Under the pieces are notes generated by a model. The model ran no database searches and had not been told where the DNA came from. It saw only the letters and a list, made by a program, of their open reading frames with translations. Of a stretch of DNA of 64,000 nucleotides, positions 56,203-64,000 are shown one piece after another. The DNA is from SAR116 cluster bacterium AG-390-L20 (lineage in GTDB: Bacteria; Pseudomonadota; Alphaproteobacteria; Puniceispirillales; Marisalimonadaceae). The stretch lies in NCBI GenBank assembly GCA_003278095.1, contig QCHB01000010.1:27864-91863 (forward strand), written 5' to 3'. The stretch's first letter is position 1. Every line of letters begins with the position of its first letter. Both the position numbers and the translations under genes were made by a program.

Positions 56203-57417
56203 TTATGAATTGGCTATTTGAAGAGGTATACCAAACTCCTTTTGACATATTTCGGCTAAAATTTTAACCCCCTCATCAATTTCTTTTATTGACGGATTAC
56301 CAAAACAAAGTCGAACTTTATGGTCTCCACTAGAGTTGATCGACCATTCATTTCCAGGATTTATCGCGACACCATCTTTTAATGCAAGTTCGTATAAGCG
56401 TGATGTATCCACATTATTAGGTAAATTAATCCACACAAAAATTCCACCAACAGGTTTAATATAATCTGCCGTAGAGCCAAAGTATTTATCTAACGCGTTG
56501 CATATGGCGTCTGACTTTTTTTTAAGTTCATTTCTAAGTATTTTTATATGGGAATCAAAATTAATTTTACAAAACTCTGCAAGTGCCATTTGCTCCAATG
56601 ATCCACTTCCGGCATCAGTTTTATAAGGGAGTATTCTTGATAAAATACTCCAATCAGCTGTTAAGTATCCCACCCTTAACGCCGGTGCAATAGATTTTGA
56701 AAAAGAGCCACAATATATTACATAACCATCATTATCATAAGATTTTATTGCTGGAGGCCTTTCTTTATCAAAAATAAGATCCGCATAACAATCATCTTCA
56801 AAAATTGGTATTTCAAATTTTTTAGATAATTTTATTAGAGCTTTTCTTTTATTCACAGACATAATAGTGCCTGTTGGATTCTGAATTGTTGGAATAGTGT
56901 AAATAAATCTTGGTCTGATTTTCTTTTTCTTAAGACTTTCTAAGGTTTGTTCTAAAGCCTCAATATTCATTCCATCTTTTTCTAATGGAATACCTATCAT
57001 ATTTACGCCGATCCTTCTAAGCCTTGAAATAGTGCCACCATAATTTTCTTCTTCGATTATAACTGTGTCGCCCTTTCTTAAAAATGTTTGATTTACTAGG
57101 TCTAATGCCTGCAACGATCCAGAAACTACTAACACCTCTTTTTCTGAACAATTAATACTTGCACTTTTTTTTAATTGTTTTGAAATGAATTGCCTGAGTG
57201 GCAGATATCCCTGGGGACCACTTTCCAATCCATATTTAGCTAATGTTTTTCCCTCTTTTAAAATTATTTTATCTATAGATTCTTTTAGGGATATAATCGG
57301 TATACTTTCATTATCAATATGCCCACCAATAAAGTTAAATTTTGGATAACTCTTCCATTCAATCGCTGGTCCTAAAGCATCTGAGTGTAAAAAACTATTT
57401 ATATTAAACATATTCAC
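56203..57417 (-). CDS. PLP-dependent aminotransferase (2-aminoadipate/MocR-like class)
   Basis: A 404-residue fold-type I aminotransferase with ALEQ-NPTG core IQNPTGTIMS, the PLP Lys in YCGSFSKSIAPALRVGY, and the C-terminal Arg in HKVRLCFGNPS. The protein lacks the N-terminal GntR domain of MocR regulators, so it is the free enzyme. The related group uses 2-aminoadipate, branched-chain or aromatic amino acids. Convergent with the hydrolase at 55300 (3-base gap). Confidence 0.88.
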   Translation of the reverse strand: MNMFNINSFLHSDALGPAIEWKSYPKFNFIGGHIDNESIPIISLKESIDKIILKEGKTLAKYGLESGPQGYLPLRQFISKQLKKSASINCSEKEVLVVSGSLQALDLVNQTFLRKGDTVIIEEENYGGTISRLRRIGVNMIGIPLEKDGMNIEALEQTLESLKKKKIRPRFIYTIPTIQNPTGTIMSVNKRKALIKLSKKFEIPIFEDDCYADLIFDKERPPAIKSYDNDGYVIYCGSFSKSIAPALRVGYLTADWSILSRILPYKTDAGSGSLEQMALAEFCKINFDSHIKILRNELKKKSDAICNALDKYFGSTADYIKPVGGIFVWINLPNNVDTSRLYELALKDGVAINPGNEWSINSSGDHKVRLCFGNPSIKEIDEGVKILAEICQKEFGIPLQIANS

Positions 57418-57512
57418 TCCCCATTTCTTTTAATATTATAATAAAGAAATTTTTTGTAAAATATTTATAAAAATTTATAATTTAATAAAATTAAAAAAGT
57501 GGTGTTATTTAA

Positions 57513-57875
57513 TTGATTGAAACATGGATAGTTAAAATTAATTCTAATAAACGATTAATTGAAAAAGGTCGTTGGGTAAATTTAACTTTTACCTTTGGTA
57601 TTGGACAGAATGATTATTTATTTGAAATTATTGAAGGTAAAGTTATCTCCACAACTAAAAGAACAATTTTAACTAGAAGTGGAACTTTTAAAATTCATGG
57701 GGAAAAAATTGCTTGGGAAAAACATTGGCTTAATATTCCTCCAAGAGATTATCACGATATTTTTGCTATGCTTGCTAAAAAAATAATTATTGTAGACGGC
57801 AATTTGACCCCATTTATGCAAAACCTTCAGTATTTTAAAGATCTTATTGCATCAAATAGACATTCTATTAAGTAG
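57513..57875 (+). CDS. SCP2-like small protein (sterol-carrier fold), putative
   Basis: A 120-residue protein whose C-terminal half, IPPRDYHDIFAMLAKKII and DGNLTPFMQNLQYFKDLIA, resembles small SCP2-type lipid-binding proteins found next to alpha/beta hydrolases. The N-terminal half predicts beta strands (WVNLTFTFGIGQNDYLFEI). Start is TTG with no strong ribosome site. It is followed after 7 bases by an alpha/beta hydrolase. Assignment is tentative. Confidence 0.5.
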   Translation: MIETWIVKINSNKRLIEKGRWVNLTFTFGIGQNDYLFEIIEGKVISTTKRTILTRSGTFKIHGEKIAWEKHWLNIPPRDYHDIFAMLAKKIIIVDGNLTPFMQNLQYFKDLIASNRHSIK

Positions 57876-57882
57876 GTTAACT

Positions 57883-58737
57883 ATGAAAAGTATTAATATA
57901 GAATTTGAAGATATAATTGGCAGATACTTAAATATAAATGTAGATGGCACAAAATACAGAATTTATGTTGAAGAAGCAGGTCAAGGTATTCCTTTACTAT
58001 GTCTTCACACAGCAGGATCAGACGGGCGTCAGTTTCGCCATATTTTAAATGATCAAAAAATAACTAAAAATTTTAGAGTTATTGCTTTTGATCTTCCTTG
58101 GCACGGAAAATCCAATCCTCCAGAAGGTTACGAATTAAAGGATTATAAATTAACTACAAGTCTATATAAAAAAATTATAATGTCTTTTTGTGATAATTAT
58201 AAATTAAATGAACCTGTTATTATGGGCTGTTCCATGGGAGGAAGAGTTGTTTTACATCTTGCCTTAGAACAAAGTAATTATTTTAAAGCTGTCATTGCCC
58301 TTGAAGGTTCAGATAAACTAGAACCCTACTACGATTTGGACTGGTTATATAGACCTGATATTCATGGTGGATTAATTCAATCTGCATTTGTTTCATCTCA
58401 AATAGCTCCTCAAAGTCCTGATAAATTTAGACATGAGACATTATGGCATTATATGCAAGGGGGTCCTGGGATTTTTAAAGGAGATCTTTACTTTTATTGG
58501 CATGACGGCGATTTTGATGATCGCTCAGGTTTGATAGATACCTCAAAATGTCCTGTATATTTATTATCTGGTGAATACGATTGTTCTTGTACTCCTGAAA
58601 GAACTTTAGCAACAGCAAGCAGAATAAAAGGAGCTAAAGCGGTCATAATTCCTGGCATAGGACATTTCCCTATGTCTGAAAACCCAGAATTATTTAAATC
58701 TTATATTTATCCAATTTTAGATGAAATCTTAGAATAA
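57883..58737 (+). CDS. Alpha/beta hydrolase
   Basis: A 284-residue Ser-type alpha/beta hydrolase. Ser117 in GCSMGG, oxyanion-type HTAGSDG at 42-48, acidic Asp in SGEYDCSCTPE near 225, and His in PGIGHFPMSENPE near 265. The ATG at 57883 is chosen over the in-frame TTG at 57847, which overlaps the SCP2-like gene by 29 bases. Likely cotranscribed with the SCP2-like gene. Substrate unknown. Confidence 0.85.
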   Translation: MKSINIEFEDIIGRYLNINVDGTKYRIYVEEAGQGIPLLCLHTAGSDGRQFRHILNDQKITKNFRVIAFDLPWHGKSNPPEGYELKDYKLTTSLYKKIIMSFCDNYKLNEPVIMGCSMGGRVVLHLALEQSNYFKAVIALEGSDKLEPYYDLDWLYRPDIHGGLIQSAFVSSQIAPQSPDKFRHETLWHYMQGGPGIFKGDLYFYWHDGDFDDRSGLIDTSKCPVYLLSGEYDCSCTPERTLATASRIKGAKAVIIPGIGHFPMSENPELFKSYIYPILDEILE

Positions 58738-58738
58738 T

Positions 58739-59515
58739 TTAACCAGCTTTTTCAATATTTCCACAGACACTTACAGCCTGACCAGATATATTCTTCCCTA
58801 AGGGACTGCACAAAAAATGCGCTTGTTCGGCTAAATCGTCATGGGTAACAAATCTATTAAGCGACGCACCCGATAAAATTTCATCTTTCATATTATCAAA
58901 AGAAATATTTTTGACTTTGGCTTTAGCTTCAATTACTCGATTTTGTCTTTCACCCTCTACAATCCCCGGTAAAAGGGCGTTAACCCTAATGCCCCTAGGG
59001 CCTAATTCAATAGCTAAGCTTTTAACCATGCCTATTACAGCCCATTTCGTTGCAGCATATGGAAGTCTGTATGCAAAACCAACTCTTCCTGCCACTGATG
59101 AAACTGAAAGTATAGACCCTTCATCATTCATACGAGGAACAACTAATCTCATGGTTTCAAAGTGACTGGTAATATTAACCTGAAGACACTCTTGCCATCC
59201 ACCTAAAGTTTGATCCCCAACTCCAGCAGTCTCACCAGCTATTCCTGCATTGTTAATAATTATGTCAACTTCTTTTAAATAATCAAAACCTGCCTCAACC
59301 ATAGATGCAATTAATTGTGTTTGCCTAAGGTCACATAGCATTGCTTTAATATTATCGTCAATATCGTTTACTTTATTAACTGCATCTTGATTGATATCGC
59401 ATACAAAAACTTTTGCACCAGCCTTCTCAAATCTTTTGGCAATAGCATACCCTATCCCGTCAGCACCAGCAGTTATTAGAGCTTTCTTCCCCTCAAGAAG
59501 TCTCTCATAATTCAT
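58739..59515 (-). CDS. Short-chain dehydrogenase/reductase
   Basis: Classical SDR of 258 residues: TAGADGIGYAIA cofactor motif (15-26), NNAGIAG near 90, Ser/Tyr/Lys triad in SVSSVAG...YAATK near 137-157, and VNALLPGIVEG. It follows the BKACE gene by 13 bases on the minus strand and closes the three-gene catabolic module. Substrate unknown. Confidence 0.92.
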   Translation of the reverse strand: MNYERLLEGKKALITAGADGIGYAIAKRFEKAGAKVFVCDINQDAVNKVNDIDDNIKAMLCDLRQTQLIASMVEAGFDYLKEVDIIINNAGIAGETAGVGDQTLGGWQECLQVNITSHFETMRLVVPRMNDEGSILSVSSVAGRVGFAYRLPYAATKWAVIGMVKSLAIELGPRGIRVNALLPGIVEGERQNRVIEAKAKVKNISFDNMKDEILSGASLNRFVTHDDLAEQAHFLCSPLGKNISGQAVSVCGNIEKAG

Positions 59516-59528
59516 CTTTTTCTACTTT

Positions 59529-60467
59529 CTATTTAATGTTAGTTTTATCTTTTCCTTTAAGTGCTAACATTTCTCTAGCTTCGTCTGAAGTAGCCACTTC
59601 CAAGGAAAGACCTTCTAAGATATCTCTAACTCTCTTTACTTGGTCAGCATTGGTTTTGGCAAGATTACCAGGACCATCCCACAGAGAATCTTCAAGACCA
59701 ACTCGGACGTGCGAGCCTAGTGAAGCACCTGTTGCATTCATTTTCATTTGCGTTGCTCCAGCACCTACAACCGACCACTCATATCCTACATCTCCGAACA
59801 ATTTATCTGCTGTTTTTTTCAAATGAAGCAAATTATCCGCGTCCGCTCCTATTCCTCCCATAATACCCATTACAAATTGAATAAAATAAGGCCCTTTCAG
59901 CATTCCTTCTCTATGGAAATAATGAAGATTATACAAATGTCCAACATCATAACATTCAAACTCAAACCTAGTCCCATTTTCGTAACCAAGTGTCATAATA
60001 TTTTCAATATCTTCAAACGTATTTTTGAAAAGAGAGTGTTTACTTCTTTCTAACATTTCCTTTTCCCAGGGAAATTTTAATTGATTATGTTTTTTCAACA
60101 TTGGGAAAAGACCAAAATTCATAGATCCCATATTTAAAGAAGCAAGCTCTGGTTTAAAGTGCATAGCCGGTTTCATTCTTTCCTCCACAGTCATCTGTGG
60201 ACCTCCACCAGTTGTTATGTTTATAACAGCGTCACACGAACTTTGTATAGTTGGAAGAAACTTTTGAAACTCCTCAGGATCTTGGGTTGGATGTCCGTCA
60301 ACCTCATCCCTTGCATGAAGATGAAGAACAGCTGCGCCCGCTTCATGTGCTGCCAAAGAATGCTCAATAACCTCTTCAGCTGTTACTGGCAAATACTCTG
60401 ACATTGAAGGTGTATGTATTGCTCCAGTCACTGCGCAACTTATAATTACTTTTTTATTTTTAGCCAT
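59529..60467 (-). CDS. Beta-keto acid cleavage enzyme (BKACE, DUF849)
   Basis: Zinc TIM-barrel enzyme that condenses a beta-keto acid with acetyl-CoA, releasing acetoacetate and an acyl-CoA. The founding example is 3-keto-5-aminohexanoate cleavage enzyme. The 312-residue protein has zinc ligands H49 and H51 in LHLHARD, a GGGPQMTVEER loop near 100, and EFECYDVGHL near 165. A 3-hydroxyacyl-CoA-dehydrogenase-like gene upstream (8-base overlap) suggests a 3-hydroxy acid is first oxidised to the 3-keto acid, as in carnitine degradation. Confidence 0.93.
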   Translation of the reverse strand: MAKNKKVIISCAVTGAIHTPSMSEYLPVTAEEVIEHSLAAHEAGAAVLHLHARDEVDGHPTQDPEEFQKFLPTIQSSCDAVINITTGGGPQMTVEERMKPAMHFKPELASLNMGSMNFGLFPMLKKHNQLKFPWEKEMLERSKHSLFKNTFEDIENIMTLGYENGTRFEFECYDVGHLYNLHYFHREGMLKGPYFIQFVMGIMGGIGADADNLLHLKKTADKLFGDVGYEWSVVGAGATQMKMNATGASLGSHVRVGLEDSLWDGPGNLAKTNADQVKRVRDILEGLSLEVATSDEAREMLALKGKDKTNIK

Positions 60468-61404
60468 CGTGAATGTCCTCTCCTAGTTCAAGTTTTAACT
60501 TTCTAATTAATGCAATCATCTTATTTCTTTTATCTATTCTATTTGATCTTTCAGAATAAGATAATCTCTTTCTTTGCTCATTTTCTAATTTATTCAAATA
60601 TTCTTCAGAGTATTCAGGTACACTATTTTGTTCTCTTGCTAAATTTTGTATACCACTCTTATACCTAGAAAAAGAGTCTTTAATGCCTTCTGGAGCATTC
60701 AAATCCATTATTTCAAAGGGGCCCATAAATGCCCACCTTATTCCTAGTGCATGTTTTAAGGCTATATCTATATCTTCCATTGAAGCATAACCTCCCTCAT
60801 GTAAACGAACAGCTTCGTTTAGTAATGCTCCTTGTAACCTATTTAAAACAAAACCCTCAGTCTCTTTATTAACTACTATTGCTGCGTAGTTAGCTTTTTT
60901 GTATAAGTTAATTGCTTTTCGAACTATTTCATTAGAAGTAAAATTACTACCAACAACTTCAACAAAAGGAACAACGTGAGGTGGCAGAGCTGGGTGGGCA
61001 TTTATACATCTATGTTTATGTTCAACATATTCTGATATCTTAGAAATGAGAAGATAAGATGACGATGATGCTAAAATTGTATTTTTTGAAGATAACCTGT
61101 CTAATTCTCTAAATATTTGCTGTTTTTCATCTAAATCCTCAATTATGCTTTCTTGGATTAATAAAGCATCTTTACATATTTCATTAATTGTACAATTGAG
61201 AATAATATTTGATTTGATTTGGTTTACATCAATTTTGGGTTCTAGTATTTTTAAATCTAAAAGTAATTGATCAAATGTTTTTTCAAAATTTTTAATACTT
61301 TCCTGATTTGAATCATAGACAAGACATTTAAATCCTACATTTGCAAAACCAATTGCCCAACTTGCACCGATTAGACCGGCACCACAAATACCAATATTAT
61401 ACAT
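60460..61404 (-). CDS. 3-hydroxyacyl-CoA dehydrogenase family protein (L-carnitine dehydrogenase-like)
   Basis: A 314-residue NAD enzyme of the 3-HAD/lambda-crystallin group. Rossmann motif G8-A-G10-L-I-G13, ASSSSYLLIS near 112-121, NAHPALPPHVVPFVEVV near 132-148 (His-Pro), and FVLNRLQGALLNEA. It may oxidise a free 3-hydroxy acid, as L-carnitine dehydrogenase does, rather than a CoA ester. GAGG at 61413-61416 is 8 bases before the ATG and directly follows the terminator T tract. Confidence 0.82.
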   Translation of the reverse strand: MYNIGICGAGLIGASWAIGFANVGFKCLVYDSNQESIKNFEKTFDQLLLDLKILEPKIDVNQIKSNIILNCTINEICKDALLIQESIIEDLDEKQQIFRELDRLSSKNTILASSSSYLLISKISEYVEHKHRCINAHPALPPHVVPFVEVVGSNFTSNEIVRKAINLYKKANYAAIVVNKETEGFVLNRLQGALLNEAVRLHEGGYASMEDIDIALKHALGIRWAFMGPFEIMDLNAPEGIKDSFSRYKSGIQNLAREQNSVPEYSEEYLNKLENEQRKRLSYSERSNRIDKRNKMIALIRKLKLELGEDIHDG

Positions 61405-61416
61405 CTTTTAAACCTC

Positions 61417-61449
61417 AAAAAAAAACCGCATCAGCTTGATGCGGTTTTT
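61417..61449 (-). terminator. Strong intrinsic terminator between dctM and the 3-HAD/BKACE genes
   Basis: Stem CCGCATCA/TGATGCGG with loop GCT on the plus strand (61426-61444), flanked by A and T runs. On the minus strand the hairpin is followed by nine T (61425-61417), a textbook terminator for the TRAP transcript. Also has five T in the plus direction. It is the only GC-rich hairpin of this kind I noticed in the window. Confidence 0.85.
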
Positions 61450-61458
61450 AAAATTAAT

Positions 61459-62850
61459 TTAAATTAGCCGCGGAAGCCACAATCCCATTTCAGGTTGGCT
61501 TATAACTAAGCCAAGGCCAATTAATTGGATTATAACAAATGGTATTACACCTTTATAAATACTTAGTGTAGCGACCTCAGGTGGGGCAACACCTTTTAAA
61601 TAAAATAAAGCAAATCCAAATGGTGGTGTTAAGAATGACGTCTGAAGATTTATCGCCATTAATACCAAAAACCAAACCATTGTCTCTTTGCGTCCATCAA
61701 GACCAGTCATTTGGGTTACATGATCACCAAAGTCTAATAAAACAACTAGCGGCGCAAAAATAGGAAGAATGATGAGCGTAATCTCAACCCAATCTAAGAA
61801 AAAACCAAGCAAGAATGTCATGCCCATTAGTAAAAATAAAAGACCCCAAGATCCAAGACCTGCTTTCTCAATTAATTCTTCAACTATGTAATCACCTCCA
61901 AGTGATCTAAACACATAAGCAAAACATGTCGCACTTAAGATAATCATAAATACCATAGAAATAGTAAGACCTGACGAATGAAGAACACTTCTTAACATTG
62001 GTAAAGTAAACTTGTTACCTATTATAGCCAGTAAGGTCGCACCAAACGCACCAACTGCTCCAGCTTCACTTGGTGTAGCCCAACCTAGAAGAATAGAACC
62101 CTTTATTAAAGTGATTAGTGCAACTGGCGGAAGAAAAGCTTTAAGAACCATAGAAGGCAATCTTCCTTTTTCATATACAAGATCTCCTTCTTTAAGAGCT
62201 GGGGCAACTTTTTTATCAATTGAACACCATACAAAGATAAATATTAAATACATCAATGCTAGTGTTAATCCTGGAATAACTGCACCCATAAATAAATTAC
62301 CAACTGAAACCTGCATAATATCAGCCATGATAATCAACATAATACTTGGAGGAATAAGGATTCCCAAAGTACCAGATGCAGCAATAACACCTGTTGAAAG
62401 TGCATGACTATATTTATTTTTTAACATTGTAGGTAAAGCCAATGCAGTCATCATAGTTACAGAAGCACCGATAATACCTGTCATTGCAGCGAGGACTGTT
62501 CCCATGACTGTAACTGACATAGCCAATCCACCAGGAACTTTCCTGAGTAAAATTTGAGTGGTCCTTAATAGATCGTTAGCAATACCACTTCTTTCCATCA
62601 TAGTTCCCATAAAAACAAAACTTGGTATGGCAACTAAAATGAGGTTTTCAGCAGAAAACCCCCACATCCGAGGCACAAAGTTAAAAAATTCTGCTATTTT
62701 AAAAACACCAAATAAATATCCTATAAATCCATAGGTAATCGCTACACCACCTAGTATAAATCCAACGGGGTAACCTATAAATAAAAGTACTCCCATAGTC
62801 AGAAACATAAATATTGGTAGGTACTCAATTATAATATCAACAAAATCCAT
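61459..62850 (-). CDS. dctM: TRAP transporter large membrane subunit DctM
   Basis: Sodium-driven TRAP permease of 463 residues with about 12 hydrophobic helices. The group with WVEITLIILPIFAPLVV and GASVTMMTALALPTML is the DctP-type, related to mannitol/chloroaromatic and other acid importers. It lies downstream of dctQ and a 157-residue membrane protein. The substrate-binding DctP was not seen in the window; it may lie beyond the right edge. Substrate unknown; may be the BKACE module's feedstock. Confidence 0.94.
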   Translation of the reverse strand: MDFVDIIIEYLPIFMFLTMGVLLFIGYPVGFILGGVAITYGFIGYLFGVFKIAEFFNFVPRMWGFSAENLILVAIPSFVFMGTMMERSGIANDLLRTTQILLRKVPGGLAMSVTVMGTVLAAMTGIIGASVTMMTALALPTMLKNKYSHALSTGVIAASGTLGILIPPSIMLIIMADIMQVSVGNLFMGAVIPGLTLALMYLIFIFVWCSIDKKVAPALKEGDLVYEKGRLPSMVLKAFLPPVALITLIKGSILLGWATPSEAGAVGAFGATLLAIIGNKFTLPMLRSVLHSSGLTISMVFMIILSATCFAYVFRSLGGDYIVEELIEKAGLGSWGLLFLLMGMTFLLGFFLDWVEITLIILPIFAPLVVLLDFGDHVTQMTGLDGRKETMVWFLVLMAINLQTSFLTPPFGFALFYLKGVAPPEVATLSIYKGVIPFVIIQLIGLGLVISQPEMGLWLPRLI

Positions 62851-62858
62851 AACCGCTC

Positions 62859-63332
62859 CTATGCTTTCTTCTTATTATTATCTATTTCAAAATCGCCATT
62901 AAACCTTTGCCATGCAACTATTCTTGATACTCTCCATCCATATTTTAAGGACAAAAGAAAAAGACAAATAAAAACTGTTAAAGTTAGAAAAGACGAACTA
63001 TTTTTAATTCCCTCAAAAATACAGAAAACAATTACAACTGCAGGTGCTAAAGATATAATGTAAGAAGCAATTAGTTCATATTTTCTCATGACAGAGAAAA
63101 TTGAGTAAATCACCACAACTGACAAAATCAACCATCCCAAATATATTGGGTTATTATTTTCAAAAAATGTTAAAATAGCTGCTAGACCTATAATACCGTA
63201 TAAACTTCCAGTAAAAACTCCATAAGCAGCTAATTCATATTGTGATTGAGCTAAAGTAAGCTCTTTCGCTTCTGTTAGGTAAGGTGTTTTTTGCTTATCA
63301 AAAATATAACCTGGGATCTTAGAGAACCACAT
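62859..63332 (-). CDS. Membrane protein of unknown function within the TRAP operon
   Basis: A 157-residue protein with about four hydrophobic segments, an N-terminal amphipathic part (FSKIPGYIFDKQKTPYLTEAKELTLAQSQYELAAYGVFTG) and a charged C-terminus. I do not recognise it. It sits 8 bases before dctM and 31 bases after dctQ, so it is translated with the transporter and may be an accessory subunit. Confidence 0.7.
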   Translation of the reverse strand: MWFSKIPGYIFDKQKTPYLTEAKELTLAQSQYELAAYGVFTGSLYGIIGLAAILTFFENNNPIYLGWLILSVVVIYSIFSVMRKYELIASYIISLAPAVVIVFCIFEGIKNSSSFLTLTVFICLFLLSLKYGWRVSRIVAWQRFNGDFEIDNNKKKA

Positions 63333-63363
63333 AACTTAACTCACAATTCTTAAAGAAATTAAT

Positions 63364-63975
63364 TTATTTCTTTTCATCATAATCCAGAACCATTAAATCA
63401 AGTCGCTTTTTGTTATCGCCCCAAATGACAGCTATTAGCTGTATCATGACTGACATTCCACCTAGGAATAAGAAGAAGTATCCTATTGGAAGAAACGTTT
63501 TAATAATCCATCGGTTACTTAAACCAACTAAAGAAGCAGAAACTTCTCCAATTTGATATGAATCAACCATATAGATCCACGAAAAATAAACACAAATTAG
63601 TGTAAAGGGTAACATAAATAAAATATTACCATAAAATTCAACTTTAGCTTTCGACTGGAAATTAAAGTTTTCTCGAAGAAAATCAACTCTTACATGTCTA
63701 TTATGTGTGTAACCATATCCTAAAACCATACAAAAAACTACTGTATGTAGATGCCATTCCATTTCTTGCATTAATGTAGATTCAAAGAAAGAACCAAAAT
63801 TGGCAACCATAAAAATTTGTATCCAAACTAATTTTCTAGCAACCACATCCCACATTGTAATTATAACTAAGGGAACTAATAGCCATGTACTTGCTCGTCC
63901 AGCTCTATTAACGATTTCTCGTATTTTTTCACTGATAGAAACTAAACCCTGCATATTTTGTTCAGTTAGTGCCAT
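63364..63975 (-). CDS. dctQ: TRAP transporter small membrane subunit DctQ
   Basis: Small four-helix TRAP subunit of 203 residues. EWHLHTVVFCMVLGYGYTHNRHVRVDFLRE is the DctQ signature. ATG at 63973-63975 is chosen because GGAGGGG lies 5 bases upstream; the longer in-frame TTG at 63987 would put that ribosome site inside the gene. It lies at the right edge of the window. Confidence 0.93.
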   Translation of the reverse strand: MALTEQNMQGLVSISEKIREIVNRAGRASTWLLVPLVIITMWDVVARKLVWIQIFMVANFGSFFESTLMQEMEWHLHTVVFCMVLGYGYTHNRHVRVDFLRENFNFQSKAKVEFYGNILFMLPFTLICVYFSWIYMVDSYQIGEVSASLVGLSNRWIIKTFLPIGYFFLFLGGMSVMIQLIAVIWGDNKKRLDLMVLDYDEKK

Positions 63976-64000
63976 TATCCCCTCCAAAACTTATCTAATA

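Noticed and set aside
1..64000. tRNA or rRNA genes, CRISPR arrays, insertion sequences, phage integrases
   Set aside because: No intergenic gap is large enough for rRNA, no cloverleaf with a GTTC-type T arm was seen in any gap, and no repeat array or transposase-like protein is present.

Overview
The window reads as a compact, strongly AT-rich chromosome segment of a free-living, aerobic alphaproteobacterium, probably a streamlined marine lineage (SAR116-, HIMB59/AEGEAN-169- or SAR11-like; I cannot place it more closely by eye). The supporting evidence is the gene order yqeY-dnaG-rpoD divergent from carAB, a Rieske-cytochrome b-cytochrome c1 (bc1) operon, oxygen-dependent hemF, a TIGR02186 protein beside a TauE/SafE permease, TRAP transport, and very short or overlapping gene junctions. 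No rRNA, tRNA, CRISPR array, insertion sequence or phage gene was seen. No stretch longer than 300 bases lacks a gene; the longest gap is 3544-3775.

Region by region. 1-46.5 kb is mostly housekeeping: rpoD (cut by the left edge), dnaG, yqeY, carAB, greA, an Lrp regulator, an ELM1-like protein, selO, msrP, an aspartate aminotransferase, uvrB-uvrC-pgsA-moaD-moaE, ilvE, an OmpR/EnvZ-type two-component pair, proC, a YbjN protein, ubiK, lgt, pgeF, a candidate 21-residue membrane peptide, prs, rplY, pth, ychF, a dienelactone-hydrolase-like gene, the bc1 operon, hemF, a CCA/poly(A) nucleotidyltransferase, a DUF6111-like gene, a Nudix gene, TauE/SafE, TIGR02186, a universal stress protein, a cyclophilin, pyruvate kinase, a thiolase, modBC and yajQ.

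46.6-64 kb is accessory catabolism. A seven-gene minus-strand operon (54687 down to 47469) encodes an AceE-like E1, an isocitrate-lyase/PEP-mutase family lyase, a zinc alcohol dehydrogenase, cobalt-type nitrile hydratase alpha and beta, the nitrile hydratase accessory protein and a second zinc alcohol dehydrogenase. It is divergent from an Lrp/AsnC gene, and a 15-bp Lrp-like operator lies between them. Further right come three hydrolase/aminotransferase/SCP2-like genes. They are followed by a beta-keto acid cleavage module (3-hydroxyacyl-CoA-dehydrogenase-like, BKACE, SDR) fed by a TRAP transporter whose large subunit is separated from the module by a strong hairpin terminator abutting the next ribosome binding site. 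The TRAP solute-binding protein was not seen and may lie past the right edge.

The strongest single-gene observation is the CCA/poly(A) nucleotidyltransferase at 34472-35827. Its catalytic aspartates lie upstream of every ATG/GTG/TTG in frame, and the only well-placed start is an ATT with an ideal Shine-Dalgarno. This parallels E. coli pcnB, a family member known to start at AUU. The most likely candidate for an undescribed system is the nitrile-hydratase operon, which has no amidase and an unusual set of carbon-metabolism partners.
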